Source: Tharpella sp964457755 (lineage in GTDB: Bacteria > Desulfobacterota > Anaeroferrophillalia > Anaeroferrophillales > Tharpellaceae). From it: DNA of 64,000 nt. This document shows positions 16,958 through 24,706 of the stretch, one piece after another; the first letter of the stretch is position 1, and the number at the start of each line of letters is the position of its first letter. The stretch lies in NCBI GenBank assembly GCA_964457755.1, contig CAYWGC010000011.1:10301-74300 (forward strand). Direction: 5' to 3'. A model generated the notes under the pieces. The model did not search any database. It saw only the letters and a list, made by a program, of their open reading frames with translations, and was not told the origin of the DNA. Both the position numbers and the translations under genes were made by a program.

Positions 16958-17586
16958 TCACCCTCAACTACCCTTTCCCCGGGGATCGGCAGGCTGAAAC
17001 GCTTAAACAGATTGACTCTATAGTTCAATCTGGAGGGATAGTTGTCTACCCAACCGAAACTTTTTATGCGATCGGCGGCAACGCTCTCGATAATGAGCTG
17101 GGACAGCGCCTTTCCGAGATAAAAAAACGCCCTTTGGATAAACCTTTTCCATGCCTTGCTGGCAGTCTTCAAGTTCTGGACAAACTGGTCTCTAACTGGC
17201 CTGAACCCGCCTTGCAACTCGCCGACAAATACTGGCCGGGAGCCCTGACTATGGTTTTAGAGGGTTTTAAGACGCTCCCTAAAACCATTCTCGGCGAAGA
17301 TGACAGCGTTGCCGTGCGCTGGTCTCCCCACCCGCTAATCCGTGATTTAGCAAAGCTCGCACAGCTTCCTCTGATCTCCACCAGTGCCAATTTAAGCGGC
17401 CAGACGCCAACCCCTAAAGCCGACCAGCTTGACCCGCAACTTCTGGCCTTAAGCGACCTCCTAATAATCGCCAACAACCAGAATCCAGCCCCTCAACCTT
17501 CGACAATCATTGACGTAAGAGTTGATCCCCCAATACTTTTACGAAGCGGAGAGCTTGTAATACCAGGGCTTTTGCCTGAAGCATAA
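16954..17586 (+). CDS. L-threonylcarbamoyladenylate synthase (YrdC/Sua5 family)
   Basis: 210 aa, a single YrdC domain. The family makes threonylcarbamoyl-AMP from threonine, bicarbonate and ATP for the t6A37 modification of tRNA. Motifs: GGIVVYPTETFYAIGG at the substrate pocket, KKRPLDKPFPCLA, the KYWPGALTMVL segment and STSANLSGQ. No C-terminal Sua5 domain is present, so it is the short TsaC form. The ATG overlaps the purE stop (ATGA), so the two are probably translated together, though the pathways are unrelated. Confidence 0.92.
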   Translation: MITLNYPFPGDRQAETLKQIDSIVQSGGIVVYPTETFYAIGGNALDNELGQRLSEIKKRPLDKPFPCLAGSLQVLDKLVSNWPEPALQLADKYWPGALTMVLEGFKTLPKTILGEDDSVAVRWSPHPLIRDLAKLAQLPLISTSANLSGQTPTPKADQLDPQLLALSDLLIIANNQNPAPQPSTIIDVRVDPPILLRSGELVIPGLLPEA

Positions 17587-17626
17587 CTGACGGAGCCGAA
17601 ACTAAACAGGTTTTCTATGTATATTA

Positions 17627-17691
17627 ACCACGAAGGCATGAAGGTCACGAAGTTGAAAAGCCTTTCTTCGTGACCTTCGTGCCTTCGTGGT
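17627..17691. repeat. Long palindrome, 26-bp stem, internal 9-nt period
   Basis: The left arm 17627-17652 pairs with the right arm 17666-17691 over 26 bp with one G-T wobble; the loop is 13 nt. Within each arm the unit (C)CACGAAGG recurs every 9 nt. No T-run follows on the plus strand. It stands alone between the YrdC gene and the PP-loop gene and is one of five such palindromes in this window. Confidence 0.8.
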
Positions 17692-17750
17692 GAAAACGAT
17701 TTTGACCTTTTCGACTTAAAAGTAACTATTCATAGACAAGAGACTATAAA

Positions 17751-18749
17751 TTGCCAGACAATCCCCTAATGATCCCCAATATCACTGAAAAACCCCAGGT
17801 TGTCGCCCTTTTTTCCCAAGGTTTGGACAGTATTCTAGCAATCAAAATTATCCAGCAACAGGGCCTCAAGGTTAAGGCGATAAAATTTATCAGCCCTTTC
17901 TTTGGTTATGAAATCAAAGACAATGAGGTTGAATTCTGCGAGCAAGTCAAGACCTCTTATGACATTGATCTTAGCATCATCGATTTAACTGACGAATACC
18001 TGCAGATGCTGGCCGCGCCCCTTTATGGTTACGGTAAAAACTTCAATCCCTGCCTTGACTGTAAAATTATGATGCTCAACCAGGCCCGGATCGTGGCCGA
18101 AGCCTGGCAGGCAGATTGTATTGTCACCGGTGAAGTCGTAGGCCAACGCCCCTTTTCGCAACGCCGCGACACCATGCGACGCATTGAGAAACTGAGCCTG
18201 ACTGAAGGCCTCCTCCTGCGACCTTTAAGCGCTAAACTGCTAACCCCGAGCCAAGCCGAAGAATCGGGCCTGATTAATCGTGACTTGCTCTTCGATTTCA
18301 GCGGTCGCGGCCGCAAACCCCAGATGGCCCTGGCTGAGAAACTCGGTATCAGCAATTACCCGACTCCCGCAGGTGGCTGCCTGCTGACCGATCCGGGTTT
18401 TGCCAAACGAGTTAAAACGCTTTATCAGAAGGTTACGGCTCCCCCATCTGCTGCCGATATCAACCTTTTAAAATTCGGGCGTTTCTATCCTTTAAACGAG
18501 AGCTCTGATTTTGTTATTGTCGGCCGCCATCGTGACGACAACCAGCAACTTTTAAAAACGGCCGATAAGAGCCACTTCATTCTCCAATTGACCGAGATGG
18601 CCGGTCCCGTGGCAATTCTTAAAGGGGATAAAGCTGATCTCCCTTACGCTGCCGAAAAGCTCCGCCTCCACAGTAAAGCCAAAGAGCTGGCTTCAGTCAA
18701 AGTAAATTGGCGACGGGGAAGTGAATCAGGGGAGTTAATTGTCAAATGA
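17751..18749 (+). CDS. PP-loop tRNA-thiolation-like protein with NFACT-R-like C-terminus
   Basis: 332 aa from TTG 17751 (weak AGAG upstream); the alternative ATG 17769 has no visible ribosome site. The N-terminal ~190 residues are a PP-loop ATP pyrophosphatase domain (ALFSQGLDSILAIKII) related to MnmA/ThiI enzymes, with a CLDC pair near residue 100 and a GEVVGQRPFSQRRDTMRRI segment. The C-terminal ~110 residues resemble the NFACT RNA-binding (type 2) domain (LLKFGRFYPLNESSDFVIVG). Together they suggest a tRNA sulfur-transfer or modification role. The stop overlaps the mutS start by 4 bp. The exact nucleotide and position modified are unknown. Confidence 0.8.
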   Translation: MPDNPLMIPNITEKPQVVALFSQGLDSILAIKIIQQQGLKVKAIKFISPFFGYEIKDNEVEFCEQVKTSYDIDLSIIDLTDEYLQMLAAPLYGYGKNFNPCLDCKIMMLNQARIVAEAWQADCIVTGEVVGQRPFSQRRDTMRRIEKLSLTEGLLLRPLSAKLLTPSQAEESGLINRDLLFDFSGRGRKPQMALAEKLGISNYPTPAGGCLLTDPGFAKRVKTLYQKVTAPPSAADINLLKFGRFYPLNESSDFVIVGRHRDDNQQLLKTADKSHFILQLTEMAGPVAILKGDKADLPYAAEKLRLHSKAKELASVKVNWRRGSESGELIVK

Positions 18750-21454
18750 CAACTGACAACCAGCTACCAAAGATCAAAAAACTGACCCCGATGCTGCGGC
18801 AATATATGTCGGTCAAGGAGAAGCATGCCGACAAGCTGCTCCTTTTTAGGATGGGCGATTTCTATGAGATCTTTTTTGACGATGCCGCAACTGCGGCCCG
18901 AACTTTAAAAATCACCCTGACCAGCCGCAACAAAAAGGATGAAGATGCGATCCCGATGTGCGGCTTTCCGCACCATGCCGCAACCGGTTATATCACGACC
19001 CTGGTCAATGCCGGCTATAAGGTTGTCGTCTGTGATCAGGTTGAAGATCCAAAACAGGCCAAAGGCCTTGTCCGCCGGGAGGTTACTAAAATTATCACGC
19101 CCGGGGTTAACCTGGAGAGTGACTGTTTAAACCCTGATCAGGACAACTTTCTGGCCGCAATCTCTTATCGGCAACAAAAACCGGAACTCTATGGCCTGGC
19201 CCTGCTTGATGCCAGTACCGGCAAATTCAGGGTCACGGAACTTGCTGACTTGGAGATGCTACTGGACGAACTGGGACGCTGTGAGCCGACTGAGATCCTG
19301 CTCCCGCCAGCCCGCTCCGACCATGACCGTAATTGGCAGAATGAGATTCGCAACCAGTTTGCTCGAGCCCATTTTACCCTGCGTCCTGAAAACGAATCAT
19401 TTTCTCCCGAAGCGGGCCGTAAACTCCTATGCCAACACTTTGGAACCCTCAATCTCGACGGTTTTGGGGGCCAGCATCTGGGCCCTGGTTGCGGTGCTGC
19501 CGGGGCCGCTTTAGCCTACGCTAAAGAGACCCAGACCAATGCCGCTCTCAACCATATCCAGGGAATAACTATATTTCAACCATGCAGCTTCATGCAGATT
19601 GACCGCAATGTCATCTACAACCTGGAGCTCTTAAGCACGATTCAAGAAAACCGCAAGCAGGGCAGTCTCTTAGGGGTTCTCGACCATTGTCAAACAAGTA
19701 TGGGCAGTCGTCAGCTAAAAGAGTGGCTCCTCTTCCCACTCCTCGACAAAGAACTTATTGAAGAGCGTTTAGATGCCGTCCAGATTCTGCTCGAAGAGAA
19801 GCGCTGCCGCCGCCAACTTAGAGAGCGGCTTAAAAAGCTCTACGATCTTGACCGCCTCTGCGGCCGTCTGGCAGCGGCCAAAGCCACGGGCCGTGATCTC
19901 TTGAGTCTTAAAGACTCCTTGTCATTAATTCCTGAGATTAAACTTCTGCTCAGTGACCTGCCAATCCAACCAACCCTGATCAACCAAGCCTTACAAGGCC
20001 TGCATGAACTTAAGGAGTTGACCGCAAAGATAGAGCAATTTCTCTTACCCGAACAGCCAATCTCCATCAACGAAGGCAAACTGATTTGTGCTGGCATCGA
20101 TAAGCAACTTGACGAGTTACGGCAGATCAGCAAAAACGGCAAACAGTGGCTGATCGAGTATGAACAAGAGGAGAAGGAGAGGAGTGGTATCAACGGCCTT
20201 AAGGTCCGTTTCAACCGCGTTTTCGGCTATTACATAGAGGTCACCAAAAGAAACCTCGAACAGGTTCCCGAAGATTATCAGAGGCGCCAAACCTTAACTA
20301 ATGCCGACCGCTTTATAACCCCTCAGCTAAAAGAGTATGAAGAGAAGATATTAGGTGCGGAAGAGAAGATAAACAGTTTAGAGCATGAAATTTTTCTCTC
20401 CCTCCGCCAGGAAGCCGCGCTGGAAATCGGACGGATTCGCGAGTCGGCTTTGCGCCTGACCCTTTTTGATGTCTTAAGCAGTCTCGCCGAGGTTGCCGAC
20501 GGACACCACTATTGCCGACCTGAAATCACGAACGAGCAGCAGCTATTGGAGATCGAAGATGGCCGTCACCCGGTCATTGAAACATTAAGCGAAAACTTTG
20601 TTCCCAACGACACCTCTCTAAACAGTAAAAAAGAGCAGCTCTGGATTATCACCGGCCCCAATATGGCCGGAAAATCTACCTTCTTAAGACAGAACGGCCT
20701 CTTAGTCCTGATGGCGCAAATGGGCAGTTTTGTGCCGGCCAAAACCGTCAAATCGAGCATCTTTGACCATATCTTCACACGCGTCGGGGCCTCCGATAAC
20801 TTAAGTCGAGGACTTTCGACATTTATGGTTGAGATGACTGAAACCGCCAGGATTCTGCATCAGGCAACCCCCAAAAGTCTGATTATTCTGGATGAGATCG
20901 GCCGCGGCACCAGCACCTTTGATGGTTTGAGTCTGGCTTGGGCGATCGCCGAAGATATCCATGAAAGGATTGGCGGCCTCACCCTCTTTGCGACCCACTA
21001 CCATGAACTCGCCGAACTTGAATTAACCCAACCCAGAATCAAAAATTACAATGTCGCGGTTCAGCAACGAGCCGACGGCATTACCTTTTTGCGACGCATC
21101 ATTAAAGGAGCAACCAACCACAGTTATGGAATTGAGGTTGCCAAACTGGCTGGGATTCCCCAGTCGGTGCTGGAAAAAGCGCAAAAAATTCTGACCAATC
21201 TGGAAGCCGCCGAGATTGCGGCCGGGGGCAATCTGAGAATGACCGGTAAAAGCATTCTCAGCGACCGACCAGCGGCACAGCAAAGCGGTTACCTGCCCTT
21301 TTTAGAGCCGCCGCCAGCCCCTCAGGCTCATAACCCATCCGAGATTAAAGTTATTGAACTCATAAAAAAACAGGACCTTAACCGGACAACTCCGATCAAG
21401 GCCCTGACGACACTTGAAAAACTACAAAAAATATTGAGCGGGGGTTTTTCTTAA
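18746..21454 (+). CDS. mutS: DNA mismatch repair ATPase MutS
   Basis: 902 aa, full length for MutS1. It recognises mismatches and small loops and recruits MutL. The N-terminal mismatch-binding domain shows LLFRMGDFYEIFFDDA, the Phe-x-Glu element that stacks on the mismatch. The C-terminal ABC-type ATPase has Walker A TGPNMAGKST (near residue 637), the STFMVEMTE signature, LIILDEIGRGTSTFDG (Walker B) and FATHYHELAEL. A Pro/Ala-rich spacer precedes the C-terminal helices. The gene overlaps the upstream PP-loop gene and meets the Rrf2 gene tail-to-tail only 3 bp away; I see no terminator there. mutL is not in the window. Confidence 0.97.
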   Translation: MTTDNQLPKIKKLTPMLRQYMSVKEKHADKLLLFRMGDFYEIFFDDAATAARTLKITLTSRNKKDEDAIPMCGFPHHAATGYITTLVNAGYKVVVCDQVEDPKQAKGLVRREVTKIITPGVNLESDCLNPDQDNFLAAISYRQQKPELYGLALLDASTGKFRVTELADLEMLLDELGRCEPTEILLPPARSDHDRNWQNEIRNQFARAHFTLRPENESFSPEAGRKLLCQHFGTLNLDGFGGQHLGPGCGAAGAALAYAKETQTNAALNHIQGITIFQPCSFMQIDRNVIYNLELLSTIQENRKQGSLLGVLDHCQTSMGSRQLKEWLLFPLLDKELIEERLDAVQILLEEKRCRRQLRERLKKLYDLDRLCGRLAAAKATGRDLLSLKDSLSLIPEIKLLLSDLPIQPTLINQALQGLHELKELTAKIEQFLLPEQPISINEGKLICAGIDKQLDELRQISKNGKQWLIEYEQEEKERSGINGLKVRFNRVFGYYIEVTKRNLEQVPEDYQRRQTLTNADRFITPQLKEYEEKILGAEEKINSLEHEIFLSLRQEAALEIGRIRESALRLTLFDVLSSLAEVADGHHYCRPEITNEQQLLEIEDGRHPVIETLSENFVPNDTSLNSKKEQLWIITGPNMAGKSTFLRQNGLLVLMAQMGSFVPAKTVKSSIFDHIFTRVGASDNLSRGLSTFMVEMTETARILHQATPKSLIILDEIGRGTSTFDGLSLAWAIAEDIHERIGGLTLFATHYHELAELELTQPRIKNYNVAVQQRADGITFLRRIIKGATNHSYGIEVAKLAGIPQSVLEKAQKILTNLEAAEIAAGGNLRMTGKSILSDRPAAQQSGYLPFLEPPPAPQAHNPSEIKVIELIKKQDLNRTTPIKALTTLEKLQKILSGGFS

Positions 21455-21457
21455 AAA

Positions 21458-21886
21458 TTATTTGAGACTATCTCGATGCGCCTTCTCTTGGGCTGCGAAA
21501 TAGGCAAAATTTGTTTTATCGAGACTCGTAATAAAATCATTCTGAACCTTGTCCAACTCTTTGCGCACCGAACAAAATTCCATCCGATTACAAACATTGT
21601 AGCCGTCCAAACAGATATTAAGCTTGATATCGCCCTCGACCGCTTCGACCACATCACGAAGGGTCACCTCTTCCGGTTTTCGAGCCATCGAATAACCGCC
21701 TTTTTTGCCACGATGCGATATCACAATTCCGGCCCGACTCAAACTCTGAAAAATACGGGCCAGAAAACCAACCGGCACATCCATCTCCCGAGCGACTTCA
21801 GGAATTACCACAATTGAACCCTGGGACTGCATCGACATATAGACAATTCCACGAATCGCATAATCTGATGCTCTCGTCAACTTCAT
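21458..21886 (-). CDS. Rrf2-family transcriptional regulator with three-Cys cluster
   Basis: 142 aa. The N-terminal winged helix-turn-helix has MKLTRASDYAIRGIVYM and FLARIFQSLSRAGIV. Residues 58-66 (HRGKKGGYS) form the wing. Cys92, Cys99 and Cys105 are spaced like the Fe-S ligands of IscR/RsrR-type members (Cx6Cx5C), so it probably senses Fe-S status, oxidants or NO. No isc/suf genes are beside it. Its upstream spacer carries a TTGACAAT / ATTGTCAA inverted repeat, a plausible autoregulatory site. It converges on mutS. Confidence 0.9.
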   Translation of the reverse strand: MKLTRASDYAIRGIVYMSMQSQGSIVVIPEVAREMDVPVGFLARIFQSLSRAGIVISHRGKKGGYSMARKPEEVTLRDVVEAVEGDIKLNICLDGYNVCNRMEFCSVRKELDKVQNDFITSLDKTNFAYFAAQEKAHRDSLK

Positions 21887-21919
21887 AATAAATAACCATC
21901 CTAAGCTTAGAATTTAAAG

Positions 21920-21955
21920 TTGACAATTATTATCGCCTTAAACCGACATTGTCAA
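21920..21955 (-). promoter_or_regulatory. Putative promoter and dyad operator upstream of the Rrf2 gene
   Basis: On the minus strand TTGACA (21950-21955) lies 15 nt from GATAAT (21929-21934), a sigma-70-like pair with short spacing. TTGACAAT at 21920-21927 and ATTGTCAA at 21948-21955 form an 8-bp inverted repeat centred over it. Both would suit autoregulation by the Rrf2 protein. Inferred from sequence alone. Confidence 0.4.
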
Positions 21956-21956
21956 G

Positions 21957-22730
21957 CTATTTATTCGGACTATTAAGATTATAAAGGTACTTTAACCCAT
22001 GCAGAGTAAGAAATTCATCCACATAATCGATAATCATGGTCTCTCGATCAACGGTTTTAGCAAGACCTCCAGTGGCAACCACCAGAAGATCCAGCTTTAA
22101 TTCATCCTTGATCCTCTGAACCAGACCTTCAACTAGAGCCAGGTAACCATAAACAATGCCCGACTGCATGGCGTGAACCGTATTCTTGCCGACCACCTCC
22201 GGGGGCCTGATTAATTCAACCCGCGGCAATTTTGAGGCCCTCTGACAAAGCGCCTCCATCGAGATATGCATGCCAGGAGCGATCACCCCACCCAGATACT
22301 CACCCTTTAGCGAAACACAATCGAAGGTGGTAGCCGTGCCAAAATCTATAATCACCATCGCCTGTTTGTGTTTTTGATAGGCCGCGACCGCATTAACAAT
22401 ACGATCGGCCCCAACTTCACGTGGATTATCAAGCAGAATCGGCAGCCCCGTCTTAATTCCAGGACCAACTACCAACGGTCGAAAATGAAAGTATTTACTG
22501 GCCAGACCAAGAAGTTCATTGAGAACCGGGGGTACGACACAGGAAATCATCATGCCGGAGACCTCTTGGCGATCTGCGTCCAAAGAACGCAAAAAACCCT
22601 GCAGCAGGATTATATACTCATCCCGGGTCCGGTGGGTAGAGGTTGAAATGCGCCAATTATCGAGAAGATTATCACCCTGGTAGATCCCCAAAACTGTATG
22701 TGTATTGCCAACATCAATTACTACTATCAT
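21957..22730 (-). CDS. coaX: Type III pantothenate kinase
   Basis: 257 aa, normal for CoaX. It phosphorylates pantothenate, the first step of CoA synthesis, and is not inhibited by CoA in characterised members. The N-terminal phosphate motif is IDVGNTHTVLGIY; further ASKHA-fold motifs are GADRIVNAVAAY and IIDFGTATTFDCVS. The C-terminal adenosine motif is VVATGGLA. It is the last gene of nadC-birA-coaX, 11 bp after birA. AGGA lies ~9 nt before the ATG. Confidence 0.96.
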   Translation of the reverse strand: MIVVIDVGNTHTVLGIYQGDNLLDNWRISTSTHRTRDEYIILLQGFLRSLDADRQEVSGMMISCVVPPVLNELLGLASKYFHFRPLVVGPGIKTGLPILLDNPREVGADRIVNAVAAYQKHKQAMVIIDFGTATTFDCVSLKGEYLGGVIAPGMHISMEALCQRASKLPRVELIRPPEVVGKNTVHAMQSGIVYGYLALVEGLVQRIKDELKLDLLVVATGGLAKTVDRETMIIDYVDEFLTLHGLKYLYNLNSPNK

Positions 22731-22741
22731 CTCATGAAATC

Positions 22742-23515
22742 CTAATTTACTCTCTTCTCAAGCCAGGCTTCACCAGCTGAAAATGCCGCTGTCTTGCCAT
22801 CTCTAGTGGTTGCCACCAGGCGACCAAAAGCATCTATAGATTGAGCTCGACAGGCCATTTTATGATCCCCGGAGTGGATACTTATATCCTTCCCGGCAAG
22901 AAAAAAATTGCGGTTGATCAGATCCGCTATCGACCCCTGTAAACCCTCCCGGCAAAATTCATCCACAAATAAAGCCATCTCGTGCAAAATTCTACCCAGC
23001 AGTTCGGAAAGATCAAAGCACCGGCCACTCTCACAATTTAAAGAGGTAACCTGGTTCTGTAATTCAAGAGGGAAATCATTAAGTGAAGCGTTAACGTTGA
23101 GACCAACCCCGACAATAACAAACTCGGCCTGATCCTGACCAGGCTTCATCTCAGACAAAATCCCTGCCATTTTTCGGCCCTGACAGTAGAGATCATTGGG
23201 CCATTTAATTGTTAATCCAGGACAATCTTCGGCAAGGGCCTGCCAGAGAGCCGCAGCCGTCACCAAAGAGAGTTGCGGGGCCTGATCGATTTTCAGATGA
23301 GGACGTAAGAGCACCGAAAAATAAAGGTTTAAACCTGTCGGCGAATGCCATTGCCGACCCCGCCGTCCCCGTCCTGAAAGCTGTTGTTCGGCAACCACGA
23401 CGGTTCCCTGCGGCGCCCCATCCAGAGCTTGCTGCCAGAGATAAGCACTAGTTGAATCCAGAGTTGCAAAGCTTAAAACGTCACTCCCCCAGGGAGTGCG
23501 AAAAGACTTTATCAC
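22742..23515 (-). CDS. birA: Biotin-[acetyl-CoA-carboxylase] ligase, short form
   Basis: 257 aa starting at GTG 23515, which overlaps the nadC stop by 4 bp. It activates biotin as biotinyl-AMP and attaches it to carboxylase carrier proteins. The catalytic loop GRGRRGRQWHSP and the IKWPNDLY motif are present, followed by ILSEM and VGVGLNVN. The N-terminal DNA-binding domain of bifunctional BirA is missing, so it should act only as a ligase, not as a repressor. The C-terminal SH3-like cap is present (residues ~205-250). It is the middle gene of a cofactor operon. Confidence 0.95.
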   Translation of the reverse strand: MIKSFRTPWGSDVLSFATLDSTSAYLWQQALDGAPQGTVVVAEQQLSGRGRRGRQWHSPTGLNLYFSVLLRPHLKIDQAPQLSLVTAAALWQALAEDCPGLTIKWPNDLYCQGRKMAGILSEMKPGQDQAEFVIVGVGLNVNASLNDFPLELQNQVTSLNCESGRCFDLSELLGRILHEMALFVDEFCREGLQGSIADLINRNFFLAGKDISIHSGDHKMACRAQSIDAFGRLVATTRDGKTAAFSAGEAWLEKRVN

Positions 23516-24348
23516 GAAACCAGATCGAGAGAGATATCGATGGCCGGGGCCGAGTGCGTCAAAGCTCCAACTGAGATAAAATCAACCCCGCAGGCCGCCA
23601 CTTGCGCCACATTCTCAAGCACGATCCCGCCAGAAGCCTCCAGCTTAATGGCCGGATACTGCTCCCGCACAAAAGCCACTGACTCACGCAAAAGAGCCTC
23701 ATCCATATTGTCCAGCAGAATAATATCAGCCCCCGAGCGAGCCGCCTCTTTAACTTCATTGAGATCAGCAGCCTCAACTTCGATTTTCAATCCGTGCGGG
23801 GCCAGGCGTTGGGCATGGGCAATCGCATCGGTAATCGTCCCGGCCGCTCGAATATGGTTATCTTTAATAAGAATTCCATCAAAAAGACCATGCCGATGAT
23901 TGCGGGCACCACCAACTTGCACCGCATATTTCTCGAGTGAGCGCCAACCTGGCGTCGTCTTGCGAGTATCGACAATCTCGGCTCGAGAACCTTGGATCTC
24001 CGCCACAAACTGAGAGGTCAAAGTCGCGATCCCACAAAGACGCTGGACAAAATTCAGAGCAACCCTCTCTGCCATCAGAATCGAAATGACATTTCCGGTC
24101 ACCGCCATAATCGGATCACCAACTTTCAGAAAATCTCCATCGGCAACCTGAGTCTCAATTTCAAGGGAAGAGTCAAGAGTACGAAAGACCAATTCTAAAA
24201 CTTGAAGACCGGCAACGACACACTCCTGCTTGGTTTTGATCAAAGCCCGCGCTTGTGTACCCGGCTGCACGGTCGAAAGAGTTGTCACATCGCCAGATCC
24301 TAGATCTTCTTCCAAGGCCATCTTGATCAACTTTTCAGTCGCAAACAT
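23512..24348 (-). CDS. nadC: Quinolinate phosphoribosyltransferase (decarboxylating)
   Basis: 278 aa from ATG 24348, with GGAG about 9 nt upstream; the in-frame GTG at 24357 is too close to that site. NadC converts quinolinate and PRPP to nicotinate mononucleotide in NAD synthesis. Motifs: LEEDLGSGDVTTL at the N-terminus, ERVALNFVQRLCGIAT, DTRKTTPGWR (phosphate binding), GGARNHRHGLFD and EVEAADLNEV. It heads the nadC-birA-coaX operon with a 4-bp overlap to birA. nadA and nadB are not in the window. Confidence 0.96.
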   Translation of the reverse strand: MFATEKLIKMALEEDLGSGDVTTLSTVQPGTQARALIKTKQECVVAGLQVLELVFRTLDSSLEIETQVADGDFLKVGDPIMAVTGNVISILMAERVALNFVQRLCGIATLTSQFVAEIQGSRAEIVDTRKTTPGWRSLEKYAVQVGGARNHRHGLFDGILIKDNHIRAAGTITDAIAHAQRLAPHGLKIEVEAADLNEVKEAARSGADIILLDNMDEALLRESVAFVREQYPAIKLEASGGIVLENVAQVAACGVDFISVGALTHSAPAIDISLDLVS

Positions 24349-24706
24349 AATCAGCACTCCTGCTCCGGCATTAATGATAAATCTGAAACCCGCGCCTATA
24401 GCACAAAATTGCAGATTAAAGCAATCGTCTAAATCATAATTCAGCTCGACATAGAGACTTGATTTTTAAACTAAACTATATTAGGTTTTAAGTCTAACTG
24501 GTATCCCACAAGTTACAATAAAAATAGAGTTTAGATAGTAGCTGTGACTGCCGGGTGCTTTTTTCGACGATCGAAACAGCCAAAGTATCATCAGGGGTCA
24601 TAGTTTCAATACCTTCATGGCAATATTGATAGTTTAAATGGAACATGTTTTTAAATAGCTGATCTAAAACACCAATCAAGCTTTTCTCAAGCAAGAGGGG
24701 GTAGAA
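24349..24706. other. 358-bp divergent spacer between nadC and the LVIVD gene
   Basis: AT-rich divergent region that must contain promoters for both sides, but I see no -35/-10 pair strong enough to call. A 66-codon minus-strand frame (24494-24694) has no ribosome site and a TTG start; I do not call it a gene. GAGGGGG before 24707 is the ribosome site of the plus-strand gene. Confidence 0.4.

Noticed and set aside
17627..17691. Periodic palindromes as simple rho-independent terminators
   Set aside because: Stems of 26-29 bp without a T-run, with internal periodicity and found upstream of genes as well as downstream, do not fit an ordinary terminator.
24494..24694. 66-codon minus-strand frame upstream of nadC
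   Set aside because: TTG start, no ribosome site, no recognisable similarity; composition alone is not enough.
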